64,000 bases of DNA from Falsirhodobacter sp051195255 (GTDB lineage Bacteria; Pseudomonadota; Alphaproteobacteria; Rhodobacterales; Rhodobacteraceae). The stretch covers positions 113,420 through 177,419 of the forward strand of contig NZ_JBNJLK010000006.1 of the NCBI RefSeq assembly GCF_051195255.1. Direction: 5' to 3'. Both the position numbers and the translations under genes were made by a program. A model generated the notes under the pieces. The model saw only the letters and a program-made list of their open reading frames with translations. It ran no database searches and had not been told where the DNA came from. Positions 18,489 through 27,656 of this stretch are shown here, piece after piece; positions within the stretch are counted from its first letter, which is position 1, and each line of letters opens with the position of its first letter.

Positions 18489-19036
18489 CAGAGAAGCCCT
18501 CCCTCGTGCGGCCGATAGTCGGGCCAGTTTGCGTCCTTGTCGGAGATCTGCCGGACCTCCATCCCCCAGTCAATGCCGAAGGCGGGGTCGTTCCAGCGCA
18601 CGCCGCCTTCCGCCGCAGGGGTGTAAGGTGTCGAAACAAGATAACTGACGGCGCTTTGGTCTGTCAGGGTGATGTAGCCATGGGCGAACCCCTTGGGCAC
18701 GTAAAGCTGGCGGTCGTTCTCCTCGGTCAGTTCGAAAGCTTCCCATTTCAGGTAGCTGACCGAGTCCGGACGCAGGTCGATGATGATGTCGCGGATGGCC
18801 CCGCGCGTGCATCTTACCACCTTCACCTCGGCTGCGGGGGCGTTCTGGAAGTGCATTCCGCGCAGGGTCCCGGCCGCGTGGTTGAACGAGGAGTTCTGCT
18901 GCGGAAAGCGTGTTTCAAGGCCGGCGGCCCCGAATTCGGCGTCGCAGAAGGTGCGGGCGAAATGGCCGCGGGAGTCCCCCCGGTGCTCGGGCTCGATCAG
19001 ACACGCGCCGGCAAGGGTGGTCGGAAGAAAGCGCAT
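18488..19036 (-). CDS. RmlC-like dTDP-4-dehydrorhamnose 3,5-epimerase family protein
   Basis: 182 residues, the usual RmlC length. Cupin fold motifs: RGHFARTF, then GTLRGMHFQ containing the expected catalytic histidine (H62), DLRPDSVSYLKW, and LYVPKGFAHGYITL. Family members epimerise C3 and/or C5 of 4-keto-6-deoxyhexose nucleotides. Next to rfbG and opposite rfbF, the substrate is more likely CDP-4-keto-6-deoxyglucose than the dTDP form (inference). It sits 4 bp after rfbG and overlaps the oxidoreductase gene by one base. No rmlA, rmlB or rmlD is in the window. Confidence 0.85.
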   Translation of the reverse strand: MRFLPTTLAGACLIEPEHRGDSRGHFARTFCDAEFGAAGLETRFPQQNSSFNHAAGTLRGMHFQNAPAAEVKVVRCTRGAIRDIIIDLRPDSVSYLKWEAFELTEENDRQLYVPKGFAHGYITLTDQSAVSYLVSTPYTPAAEGGVRWNDPAFGIDWGMEVRQISDKDANWPDYRPHEGGLL

Positions 19037-19040
19037 CAGG

Positions 19041-20183
19041 TTATCCTTGGATATGGGGGGAAGACCCGGCGAGGTCCGCGATCTGGGACCGGGTCAGTGC
19101 CGAAAGTTCCGACGGAGAGGCGTTGTTCGCGGCGGCCTGGTACCACGCGACCGTGGCGTCCAGCCCGGCGAAGACATCGCTCATCTGGCGCCAGCCAAGG
19201 GTGCGTTGCGCAAGGCCCGAGTCAAGCAGGAGAAGCCCCGCTTCCTTCAGGTGAGCTTCGCCCGGCTGATGTTGCCAGCCGGCGCCTTTGCCCCAGCGTT
19301 CCGCGAAGGCCGAAGCAAGATCGCCCACCGTCAGCAGCTGTTCCGCCGCGGGCCCGAAATTGAAGGCCTTGGCATAGGGCGTGCCGCCTTCATGACAGGC
19401 GCGGGCCAGACGCAGGTAACCGGCAATGGGTTCAAGGCAATGTTGCCAGGGCCGCACGGCGTCGGGGGAGCGGATGACCAGCGGCTCGTTCACGGTGAAG
19501 GCGCGGACTGCGTCGGGAAGCAGGCGATCGGCCGAATAGTCGCCGCCCCCGAACACGTTGCCGGCGCGGGCCGAGGACACCGGAACCTGGCGCGAGATGG
19601 CGGAATTGGACGAAAAGAAGGATTCGCGCCAGGCATGTGTCACGATCTCGGCGCAGGCCTTGGACGCGCTGTAGGGGTCCTTGCCGCCCATGGGATCGTT
19701 TTCGCGATAAGCGAAGGGCCATTCGGCATTTTCGTAACACTTGTCGGTTGTCACGACCACGACGGAGGCCACGCTGTCGCAGGCACGGCAGGCTTCCAGA
19801 AGGTTGATCGTTCCCATCACGTTGCTGGAGAACGTTTCGACCGGTTCCCGGTAGGACAGGCGCACCAGGGGCTGGGCGGCCGCATGGATCACGATGTCCG
19901 GCCGGAAGGCGACCAGCGCCTCCCGCAGGGCGGCGGCGTCGCGGATGTCGCCGAGGACATGATCGCAAAGCTCTGCCGCGCCGGTCAGCGCGAACATCGA
20001 AGGCTGGGTGTCGGGGGGGAGGGCGTAGCCGCGGGTGACCGCGCCCAGCATGTCCAGCCAATGCAGCATCCAGCTGCCCTTGAACCCGGTATGCCCGGTC
20101 AGGAACACGCGTTTCCCGGACCAGAAGGCGCGATCCACGGCGAAGGACGCACCGCCGGATTTCGCAGCGGTCATTTGGTTCAT
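19041..20183 (-). CDS. rfbG: CDP-glucose 4,6-dehydratase
   Basis: 380 residues, extended short-chain dehydrogenase fold. The NAD-binding loop GHTGFKGSW (30-38) following WSGKRVFLT is the RfbG hallmark. YSASK (Y171, K175) is the catalytic pair, and TTDKCYENAEW is also characteristic. It converts CDP-glucose to CDP-4-keto-6-deoxyglucose in the cytoplasm. First gene of a minus-strand operon with the RmlC-like epimerase and an oxidoreductase. It is divergent from rfbF, which makes its substrate. The next enzyme of the classical 3,6-dideoxyhexose path (RfbH) is not present here. Confidence 0.92.
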   Translation of the reverse strand: MNQMTAAKSGGASFAVDRAFWSGKRVFLTGHTGFKGSWMLHWLDMLGAVTRGYALPPDTQPSMFALTGAAELCDHVLGDIRDAAALREALVAFRPDIVIHAAAQPLVRLSYREPVETFSSNVMGTINLLEACRACDSVASVVVVTTDKCYENAEWPFAYRENDPMGGKDPYSASKACAEIVTHAWRESFFSSNSAISRQVPVSSARAGNVFGGGDYSADRLLPDAVRAFTVNEPLVIRSPDAVRPWQHCLEPIAGYLRLARACHEGGTPYAKAFNFGPAAEQLLTVGDLASAFAERWGKGAGWQHQPGEAHLKEAGLLLLDSGLAQRTLGWRQMSDVFAGLDATVAWYQAAANNASPSELSALTRSQIADLAGSSPHIQG

Positions 20184-20569
20184 CCGAGCTTCCTTTCACG
20201 GCCATTGCCGGTTGTGGCATGCACTTCCTCGGACCGGGTGCGGCTTTGGTACAATGCAACGCTCCTGCTTCTTGCCACGGCTTTGCCTCTGGTCATTTCT
20301 GAATGCTCTTTCCAACAGGGGGCGCGGGATGCGGATTCCTTGCCGCCCGCGCCCGGAAATGAATAAGATCGCTGGCGGCGAAAAGGATCCGAAACACCGC
20401 CGTGCCGGGACGCTGATGCGTATGAATACTCATGCAAAGTCGGCACGACAGCATCAATTCTTCATCTTCGGGCAAACGTCTAAAAGTGTCTGTATTATAC
20501 GCAAGCAGAACCGTTTATCTGTCGCATGATTGGACGCTGTCGCAGCGGAACACTTACAGGAGCAACACG
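20184..20569. promoter_or_regulatory. Divergent promoter region between rfbG and rfbF
   Basis: 386 bp with no convincing gene. The rfbF-proximal half (20430-20560) is AT-richer than its surroundings and should hold the rfbF promoter, for example near GTCTGTATTATACG at ~20489. rfbF has a good ribosome site (ACAGGAGC) ending 6 bases before its ATG. No clear operator repeat was seen. Confidence 0.45.
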
Positions 20570-21343
20570 ATGAAGGCCGTTATTCTTGCCGGGGGCTATG
20601 GCACCCGGTTGAGTGAGGAAACCGGGGTGGTGCCGAAGCCCCTGCTCGAGATTGGCGGTCGCCCGATTCTCTGGCACATCATGAAGATATACGCTGCGCA
20701 TGGTATCACCGATTTCGTGGTCTGCTGCGGTTACAAGGGTACTCTCATCAAGGAGTATTTCCTGAACTACTTCAACCGCAACAGCGACTTCACCATCGAC
20801 CTCAGCTCCAACAGCATCGAGATCACGCGTGGCGCCGTCGAGCCATGGCGCGTGACGCTGGCCGATACCGGACTCGACTCGATGACGGGCGGGCGGATCA
20901 AGCGTATCGCCCCTTATATCGGCAACGAAACCTTCTGTTTGACCTATGGCGACGGGGTCAGCGATATCGACATCGGCAAGCTGGTGGCGTTCCACCGCCA
21001 GCAGGGCACCAAGGCGACCGTGACGGCCGTGCGGCAGCCGGGACGCTTTGGCACGCTCGACCTGTCCGAGGACGTGACGCGCGTGAACGCCATCCGCGAG
21101 AAGAGCGTTCTGGACGGGCAGACCATCAACGGTGGCTTCTTCGTACTGGAACCTTCGGTGTTCGACCTGATCGAGGGCGACCAGACCGTCTGGGAGGAAG
21201 CGCCGCTGCAGCAGCTGGTGCGTTCGAACGAACTTTCGGTCTATCGGCATGAGGGCTTCTGGCAGAACATGGACACGCTGAGGGACAAGAACCTTTTGCA
21301 GTCCATGTGGGACAACAACCCGCCCTGGCGCGTCTGGAACTGA
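20570..21343 (+). CDS. rfbF: Glucose-1-phosphate cytidylyltransferase
   Basis: 257 residues, matching the RfbF length exactly. The start at ATG 20570 is set by AGGAG eight bases upstream. The nucleotidyltransferase signature GGYGTRLSEETGVVPKP spans residues 8-24. TYGDGVSD and NGGFFVLEP are further RfbF-like motifs. It makes CDP-glucose from CTP and glucose-1-phosphate, feeding rfbG on the other strand. It is a single gene whose stop lies 28 bp from the convergent glycosyltransferase gene. Confidence 0.94.
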   Translation: MKAVILAGGYGTRLSEETGVVPKPLLEIGGRPILWHIMKIYAAHGITDFVVCCGYKGTLIKEYFLNYFNRNSDFTIDLSSNSIEITRGAVEPWRVTLADTGLDSMTGGRIKRIAPYIGNETFCLTYGDGVSDIDIGKLVAFHRQQGTKATVTAVRQPGRFGTLDLSEDVTRVNAIREKSVLDGQTINGGFFVLEPSVFDLIEGDQTVWEEAPLQQLVRSNELSVYRHEGFWQNMDTLRDKNLLQSMWDNNPPWRVWN

Positions 21344-21371
21344 TCGACGCGGACCGGCAGGCAGGGGTTGT

Positions 21372-23351
21372 TCACGCGAGGATCTCGTCCAGCATGGCCT
21401 TGAACTCCACCATGACCTGCCGGTCCGAACTGCGCGCCTTCACCTGGCGCATGATCGCCTGGGCCTTCTGCCAGTCCTTGCCGCCAAAGGCAGAGGCGGT
21501 CCTGGCCCAGGCCATTTCCAGATCCTCCGGCGCCAGGCTGTCGGCGTAGAAGGGGTAATCGTCCCCCAGGTAGTGCATGGCGTTCATGTCGTCCCGCGTG
21601 ACGATCACCACGGCCCCGCATCGGGCGGCGACGAAGGCTTTCAGGAAGGGTTTCCATTCCTGAAGGTGATCCAGCTCCCGCACGATCCAGTGGCAGTTGA
21701 ACAGCGGCGCCTGCCGGACCCAGTCTTCGGCCGTGAAGCTTGCGTCCACGACGTTGACCAGTTCGATGACGTCCGACAGGGTGCTGGGCCGCGAGGTGTT
21801 GGCGAGACGGCCGAAATAGCCCGTCCGAAGCCTGTCGGTGGGCCCGGCGCAGTCGGGAACGGCCGGGTTGACGTGATGGGTGACGTGGAAGGCGGGCGTG
21901 GCGGGGTAAAGGCGGTTCAGTTCCACCGCCTGCGGCAGGCTGAAGGCCATGTGGGCGTCGAAGACGGGAACGGTCTTTGGCCGTATCGGCATGTCCAGCC
22001 AGTCACTGACCGAGACGATGTTGCGGTCCCGCAGGTCCGCGAGATGTTCGGGCGGGTTGAATTCGATGGCGCCACGATTGACGATCACGACCTGATCCCG
22101 CACGGACCGGATGTCCGATGTCAGGGTCACGTCGTAACGGTCGGAATAGGTGTCTGCCACCATCTCGCTGAGTTGCCGGGCGCGCATCAGCGTGATGCCG
22201 GAATTGCGGCGCTGTTCGGCGTAAAGGAAGGTGATCGGGATCCGGCGCGTGTGCAGCGCCGGTGAGGGCAGGCGCGGGCGCAGGGCCTGAAGCTCCGTCA
22301 CGTTGCGCGCGAAGAAGATGTTGTGTTCGGCCGTGCCAAGCGCGGAGGGCAGCAGCGTGACGGAATGGTCCGGGACGTCTTTCTCTTGGGCGAGGCGGTA
22401 CCAGGACAGTGACGGGTGTCCCGCCGGTTCCGCCTCGTGCAGTGCCCACCACGCGTCCATTTGGGCCTGGACGGCGGGGTCGGAATGACGCCTCCAGATC
22501 ATCCCGGTGTCGCTTGCGCCCTGATCATGCGGGACATCGGCCGCCTCGTAAGCCTGGGCCTGTGCCAGCACCGATGCCGCAGGGTGGCGCCCTGTCAGCA
22601 GCAGATGTTCGGCAAGCCCTTGCCAATCGTGCGCCGCAGGGTGCCGCCAAAGCACCATGTCCTGGTGCATCAGCCATCGCGTGATCAGGGTGTGCAGGTT
22701 GCCGACGGGGATCAGGGCGCGATCCACGAACAGCGACCATTCGGCATCAAGCCCCGCCTCGGCCAGAACGCGGTGGGGGCAGATGGTGGCGAAGGCTTCG
22801 CTTTCCGGCCGGGGGGCCATGACGATCACCTCCCACCCCGGGGCCTGGACGGGGGCGTCGGTGATGCACAGGAAGCGCAGGCCTTCCGGTTGACCCAGGA
22901 GGGGCGGGAGATACGGGCGGCTGCCGAAACAGACGGTGTACACGATGATCCGGCGCGCAAGGTCGACCGGCAGGTCCACGGCGCGATCCTCTTGCGGAAC
23001 CGAAAGGCGAAGGCCTTGCGCCGGTTGGGCGGGGGACAGCAGATGTTGCGGCAGCGTCGGGGCCTGACCGCGGCGCCCTGTGTCCATCCGCAGGAACAAG
23101 GGTGCGGCCTTGTGCCAGCCGGACATCCGCGCCGTCAGCACCGCATGCATCTGCGCCATCCCAACGTGGTGCGGCGCGATCAGCCGCAGCGGGCGCAGCG
23201 TGGCGTCCAGCAGACCCGGCCTGTGTTGCGCACATCGGAACAGCCAGGTTCCGAAGGTCCGCGCCATCGCCTTTTGTGCTTGGCGACGGGCGCTTCGGAG
23301 ATGACGACGCGTGGCCGAGGCGCGATTCTTCAGGCTATTCAGGCGCAGCAT
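21372..23351 (-). CDS. Two-domain glycosyltransferase (DUF616-like plus GT-B-like)
   Basis: 659 residues from ATG 23351; no good ribosome site is visible at this or the longer start, so the start is uncertain. Residues ~1-120 are basic and helical. Residues ~125-360 resemble DUF616-type glycosyltransferases: IIVYTVCFGSRPYLPP, then FLCITDAPVQAPGWEV and SLFVDRALIPVGNLHTL. The C-terminal ~280 residues look like a separate GT-B-type half (ITFLYAEQRRNSGITLMRAR and TGYFGRLANTSRPS), close to polysaccharide-cluster transferases. It is probably cytoplasmic. It stands alone on the minus strand between rfbF and the acylation operon. Activity is inferred, not shown. Confidence 0.62.
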   Translation of the reverse strand: MLRLNSLKNRASATRRHLRSARRQAQKAMARTFGTWLFRCAQHRPGLLDATLRPLRLIAPHHVGMAQMHAVLTARMSGWHKAAPLFLRMDTGRRGQAPTLPQHLLSPAQPAQGLRLSVPQEDRAVDLPVDLARRIIVYTVCFGSRPYLPPLLGQPEGLRFLCITDAPVQAPGWEVIVMAPRPESEAFATICPHRVLAEAGLDAEWSLFVDRALIPVGNLHTLITRWLMHQDMVLWRHPAAHDWQGLAEHLLLTGRHPAASVLAQAQAYEAADVPHDQGASDTGMIWRRHSDPAVQAQMDAWWALHEAEPAGHPSLSWYRLAQEKDVPDHSVTLLPSALGTAEHNIFFARNVTELQALRPRLPSPALHTRRIPITFLYAEQRRNSGITLMRARQLSEMVADTYSDRYDVTLTSDIRSVRDQVVIVNRGAIEFNPPEHLADLRDRNIVSVSDWLDMPIRPKTVPVFDAHMAFSLPQAVELNRLYPATPAFHVTHHVNPAVPDCAGPTDRLRTGYFGRLANTSRPSTLSDVIELVNVVDASFTAEDWVRQAPLFNCHWIVRELDHLQEWKPFLKAFVAARCGAVVIVTRDDMNAMHYLGDDYPFYADSLAPEDLEMAWARTASAFGGKDWQKAQAIMRQVKARSSDRQVMVEFKAMLDEILA

Positions 23352-23859
23352 TGGGAAACTCGGTAAGGGGCAGCGTCGAAACTTGGTGGCTGCCGTTTGG
23401 CCGGGACAAAACACATGGAACGTCTTCTACGCGGGTCGGCTGAACAGGCCAAGGCCTTGTTCAGCCGACTTATTGCGAAGGCGAGCAAGTCTTGGACCAA
23501 ATGTCTTTCGAGAAAAAAATGTCGCCAAGCCCAAGAAACTCGTCATGTGCACACGCAAACCAATGGGGCGGATACCTGCGATACATAGCAAGAAATATCC
23601 GCCTTGGAAGGTGAAATCCAAGGTTGAGGCGCGGCCATAATTCTCGCGATACAGGGATGGCGGCGGGGTGCGTTAATAAACTTTTAACCAAGAATTGCCG
23701 ATCCGGGCGACACGCGCGTTGCTTTTGATCGCGCTCAGGTAGAATGATGGGCAAGGTCAAGTGCCCGTCCCATGATGGTTGAGGCCAGCCTGCAACAGCA
23801 AAGACGTGTTCGAGCCATGCTCGGCATGAAACGGGGCTGAATGCCGCTGGGAGGATATC
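23352..23859. other. Intergenic control region before the acylation operon
   Basis: 508 bp with no believable gene; short frames here lack ribosome sites and family features. It is AT-richer than its flanks from ~23500 to 23760. It contains a very stable hairpin at 23435-23469 (listed separately) and must hold the promoters of the minus-strand glycosyltransferase and the plus-strand MBOAT gene. Confidence 0.5.
23435..23469. repeat. 12-bp perfect inverted repeat
   Basis: GTCGGCTGAACA (23435-23446) and TGTTCAGCCGAC (23458-23469) form a perfect 12-bp stem. The 11-nt loop GGCCAAGGCCT is itself nearly self-complementary. No T-run follows. It could end an upstream transcript, shape the leader of the MBOAT operon, or be an operator. 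Confidence 0.7.
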
Positions 23860-25470
23860 TTGCTTTTCAATTCACCGGAATTCCTCCTTCAGTTTCTTCC
23901 CGTCGTATTCTTGGGCTTCCTTCTTCTTCATCTCGTGAACCTTCAGCGTTGTGCCGTCCTGTGGCTGATAGTGGCGTCGCTGGTCTTTTACGGCTGGTGG
24001 TCTTGGAACAATCTGCCGCTGATCATTGGCAGCGTTCTGTTCAATTACGCCTTGGGTGGCCTTTTGATGCGACGGCCCAATCGCGCCCTTCTTGTGTTCG
24101 GAATCACCGCGAACGTCCTGCTTCTTGCGGTCTTCAAATATACCGGATTTCTGGCGCAAACGGTCCGCGACATTTCCGGAGTGGACGTCCCCATTCCGAC
24201 ATTCGTCCTTCCGCTGGCCCTGTCCTTCTTCACGTTCCAGCAGATCGCGTATCTGGTTGTCGCTTATGACGGAGCGGTCCCCGATCGTAAATTCCTGAGC
24301 TATTGCCTCTTTATCGTGTTCTTTCCGCACCTTATCGCTGGGCCCATCACTCAACCCCGGGAAATGCTGCCGCAATTCAGCGACCATGAGCGGTTCCGGC
24401 CCCGGCTGGATTTCGTCGCCCTCGGGTCGACCATCTTTCTTGTCGGGCTTTTCAAGAAGGTCGTCATCGCGGATCCGTTCGGTGCCTACGCCGCCCCGGT
24501 CTTCGTGGCGGCACGGGAGGGGGGCGTGCAGGCATTCGAGGCCTGGGGGGGCGCCCTGGCCTATACGCTCCAGATGTATTTCGACTTCTCGGGCTACAGC
24601 GACATGGCGATCGGCCTCGGGCTCTTGTTCGGCATCTCGCTGCCCTTGAACTTCAACAGTCCCTACAAGGCCCGGAACGTCATTGAATACTGGTCGCGCT
24701 GGCACATGACGCTGACGCGCTTCCTGACGGCCCATATCTACAACCCGATCGTCATGTCCATTACCCGCAAGCGCATGACGAAGGGCCTGCCGCTGCCAAA
24801 ACGCGGCCGGATGACGACGGGGACATTCGCCGCGCTTGTGGCGTTTCCGACGCTGTTCACCATGCTCGTGTCCGGGGTTTGGCACGGTGCGGGATGGCAG
24901 TTCGTCGTTTTCGGGCTTTTGCATGGCGTCTTTCTGATCATCGCGCACGCCTGGCGCCAGTGGAAGGTGCGGCGCGGCTTGCCGCTTGAAACCACGAGCC
25001 TGTGGCGAAACGGCGGGGCGGTTCTGTTGACCTTCTTCTGCGCGATGATCGCGCTGGTCTTCTTCCGGGCGGACAGCGTCGGCACGGCGGTGAACCTTCT
25101 GCAAGGGATGGCCGGTCTGAACGGCGTGGTCTTTCCCCAATTTGTCGGCCTGGTGCCGGGGGGTGCCGAGGCGATCGGGGCGCTTGGCCTGCACATGGGC
25201 GAGCTGCCGCTTTTCGACGGATGGCTTTTCCTGCGGATCGTGGCCTTCCTGGTGGTCGTCTGGGCGTTTCCCAACCTTTATCAATGGCTGGGCGACTACC
25301 GCGAGGCGATCGGCGTCGACGTGCGGCCCAGCGGCCTTGTGCAGCGTCTGTCCTTTGCGCGGTGGCGCCCGTCGATGGTGTACGGGGCGGTCGTGGGCGC
25401 CTTCGCGGTCATCGCCGTTCTCTTTTCCTTGTCGGGGGCTCCCTCCGAATTCCTCTACTTCCAGTTCTAG
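23860..25470 (+). CDS. MBOAT-family O-acyltransferase (AlgI-like)
   Basis: 536 residues. The start is TTG at 23860, fixed by GGGAGG six bases upstream and by the conserved N-terminus MLFNSPEFLLQF. About ten to twelve membrane segments. MBOAT motifs include LQMYFDFSGYSDMAIGLG, then YWSRWHMTL, and VSGVWHGAGW with the invariant histidine, plus a second histidine in GLLHGVF. AlgI-type proteins move acyl groups across the inner membrane to an exported polysaccharide. It leads an operon with an FkbH-like protein (6 bp on), an acyl carrier protein and an SGNH protein, which suggests the donor is an ACP-bound acyl group. Confidence 0.9.
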   Translation: MLFNSPEFLLQFLPVVFLGFLLLHLVNLQRCAVLWLIVASLVFYGWWSWNNLPLIIGSVLFNYALGGLLMRRPNRALLVFGITANVLLLAVFKYTGFLAQTVRDISGVDVPIPTFVLPLALSFFTFQQIAYLVVAYDGAVPDRKFLSYCLFIVFFPHLIAGPITQPREMLPQFSDHERFRPRLDFVALGSTIFLVGLFKKVVIADPFGAYAAPVFVAAREGGVQAFEAWGGALAYTLQMYFDFSGYSDMAIGLGLLFGISLPLNFNSPYKARNVIEYWSRWHMTLTRFLTAHIYNPIVMSITRKRMTKGLPLPKRGRMTTGTFAALVAFPTLFTMLVSGVWHGAGWQFVVFGLLHGVFLIIAHAWRQWKVRRGLPLETTSLWRNGGAVLLTFFCAMIALVFFRADSVGTAVNLLQGMAGLNGVVFPQFVGLVPGGAEAIGALGLHMGELPLFDGWLFLRIVAFLVVVWAFPNLYQWLGDYREAIGVDVRPSGLVQRLSFARWRPSMVYGAVVGAFAVIAVLFSLSGAPSEFLYFQF

Positions 25471-25476
25471 AGGGGC

Positions 25477-27411
25477 ATGATGCACTCACTCCTTCCTTGG
25501 CTGCCGCAACACGCCGATCTTGGCGCGGCGATCCGAAAGGCGCGGGATATTCCCGACCCGGCCGAGCGGCTTCAGGCCGCGCGCGGTCTTGCCGGCCACG
25601 CGCGGGACATGGTGACGACGGGGCGGATCGACCGCATCGCGGCAGGGTGCTTCGACGCTCTGGGGACCGAGGGCTCTTTGGCCGGTGGGTTCGCGCACAT
25701 GCGTCTTGCCATCCTGTCGTCCCACACCGTGGATCACCTTGTGCCGTCGATCCGGGTCGGCGGTCTGGCCCGTGGGATGAACCTGTCTGTCCATGTGGGG
25801 CCTTACGGGCTTTATCGTCAGATGCTGCTGGGGCGGGATGCCGCGCTCGCGGCCTTTGCTCCTCAGCTCATCCTTCTGGCCCTTGACGCCGAGGCGCTTG
25901 TGCCGCCTTTGCCGCTGTCCGCAAGCGAGGCCGAGGTGGCCGCCGCGATCCAGAGGGCGGTGGACGATGTGCGGGTGCTGTGGCGGAGGGCGAAAGAGGA
26001 ATACGGCGCCCAGCCCGTTCAGCAGACCCTTCCGGAAACCACGCTCCCTCTTTTCGGGTCGTTCGAGGGGCTGGTGCCGGCCTCCCCGATGGCGCTACGG
26101 GCGAGCCTCAACGCGGCGATCCGGTCGGCCGCACGCGAGGAGGGGGTCCTGCTCCTCGACCTCGCGTGGCAGGTTCCTCCGCGGATGGGCGAGGCGGAAC
26201 TGACCGACGCGCTGCTTTGGCATCATGCGAAGCAACTCATCAATCCGGTCTTCGCGCCGCTTTACGGTGACCTCGTGGCGCGCCTTGCGGCGGCCATCGC
26301 CGGGAGGTCCCGCAAATGCCTGGTCCTCGACCTCGACAACACGGTCTGGGGCGGCGTGATCGGGGATGACGGGCCTGAAGGCATCAAGCTGGGGCAGGGG
26401 AGCGCGGAGGGCGAAGCGTTCGCGGCCTTCCAGCGCTATGCCGCCCGGCTGGCCGAACGCGGGGTGATCCTTGCGGTGTGCAGCAAGAACGACGAGGCCG
26501 TCGCGCGGAAGGCCTTCGAGACGCATCCGGAGATGGTGCTGCGCGCAGAAGACGTGGCCTGTTTCGTCGCGAACTGGACCGACAAGGCCACCAACCTTCG
26601 CGAGATCGCGCGCCGGCTGAATATCGGCATCGACAGCCTTGTGTTCGTGGACGACAACCCGGCCGAGCGGGAGATCATCCGCCGCGAGTTGCCGGAGGTT
26701 GCCGTTCCCGAGCTGCCGGACGACATCTCCCGCTACCCCGCCGTGGTGGCGGCGGCCGGTTACTTCGAAGCGGTGTCGCTGACCGGGGACGATCTGTCCC
26801 GCAGCCGCAGCTATGCCGCCAATGTGCAGCGTGCCGCCGCGCTCCAATCCACCACCGACATGCAAGGCTACCTCCAAAGCCTCGACATGTGCCTTGTGGC
26901 GCGGCCTTTGGGGCCGATCGACCGACCGCGGGCGGCGCAGCTCATCAACAAGAGCAACCAGTTCAACCTGACGACGCGGCGGCGCACCGAGCAGGAACTC
27001 GAGGCGCTGCTGCGCGACCCTGCCACGATGGGCTACGGCTTCCGCCTGAGCGATCGGTTCGGTGACAACGGTCTTATCAGCGTGGTCCTTCTGCGGCCCG
27101 ATCCCGCCTGGCGCCAAGATGAATTGCTGATCGACACCTGGCTCATGAGTTGTCGTGTTCTGGGGCGGCAGGTGGAGCAGGCGGTGCTTGAAACGCTTGC
27201 CTCCCTTGCGAGCTCGCGTGGCATTCGTGCCTTCATTGGCGAATACCGCCCCAGCGGGCGGAACGGAATGGTCGAGAAACATTACGAACAGTTGGGTTTT
27301 GCGCCTGTCGAGCCCGCTGCGGGCGCGTCGGCGGAGGCGCGGTTCTGGCGGCTGGACCTGCCCGGACACGTGCCGGCCCGCCATGTGATCAAGATGGAGA
27401 TGACGGCATGA
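25477..27411 (+). CDS. FkbH-like HAD-family protein
   Basis: 644 residues from ATG 25477 (ATG 25480 also possible). Residues ~70-270 form an SGNH-like N-terminal region as in FkbH. The HAD core follows with KCLVLDLDNTVWGGVIGDDG (nucleophile D285) and FVDDNPAEREI. The C-terminal ~180 residues are GNAT-like (KSNQFNLTTRR; LMSCRVLGRQVE). FkbH proteins characterised in polyketide pathways take 1,3-bisphosphoglycerate, dephosphorylate it and load glyceryl on an ACP. The next gene, overlapping by four bases, is an ACP, which supports the same reaction here (inference). Confidence 0.85.
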   Translation: MMHSLLPWLPQHADLGAAIRKARDIPDPAERLQAARGLAGHARDMVTTGRIDRIAAGCFDALGTEGSLAGGFAHMRLAILSSHTVDHLVPSIRVGGLARGMNLSVHVGPYGLYRQMLLGRDAALAAFAPQLILLALDAEALVPPLPLSASEAEVAAAIQRAVDDVRVLWRRAKEEYGAQPVQQTLPETTLPLFGSFEGLVPASPMALRASLNAAIRSAAREEGVLLLDLAWQVPPRMGEAELTDALLWHHAKQLINPVFAPLYGDLVARLAAAIAGRSRKCLVLDLDNTVWGGVIGDDGPEGIKLGQGSAEGEAFAAFQRYAARLAERGVILAVCSKNDEAVARKAFETHPEMVLRAEDVACFVANWTDKATNLREIARRLNIGIDSLVFVDDNPAEREIIRRELPEVAVPELPDDISRYPAVVAAAGYFEAVSLTGDDLSRSRSYAANVQRAAALQSTTDMQGYLQSLDMCLVARPLGPIDRPRAAQLINKSNQFNLTTRRRTEQELEALLRDPATMGYGFRLSDRFGDNGLISVVLLRPDPAWRQDELLIDTWLMSCRVLGRQVEQAVLETLASLASSRGIRAFIGEYRPSGRNGMVEKHYEQLGFAPVEPAAGASAEARFWRLDLPGHVPARHVIKMEMTA

Positions 27412-27656
27412 CCGAAGGCGAGATCTACGAAACACTGACCGAAGTGATGCGGGACGTGTTCGACAACGACGACGTCGTGATCAGCCCGCAGACGACGGCC
27501 CAGGACGTGCAGGGCTGGGACAGTCAGGCCCACGTGATGCTGATCATCGCCGTCGAGCAGCGCCTTGGCATCCGTTTCCGCGCTTCGGAATACGACCAGC
27601 TTCATGATGTCGGGGAATTCGTCAGCGTCATCGAAGCCAAGCTGCAGTCCAAATGA
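27408..27656 (+). CDS. Acyl carrier protein
   Basis: 82 residues, acidic and helical. GWDSQAHVML contains the phosphopantetheine-accepting serine (S39) in the DS motif. The start overlaps the FkbH-like stop (ATGA) and its own stop overlaps the next gene, so it is translationally coupled to both. It should carry the acyl group made by the FkbH-like protein and deliver it to the MBOAT enzyme. A carrier for fatty-acid synthesis is unlikely given this context. Confidence 0.9.
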   Translation: MTEGEIYETLTEVMRDVFDNDDVVISPQTTAQDVQGWDSQAHVMLIIAVEQRLGIRFRASEYDQLHDVGEFVSVIEAKLQSK

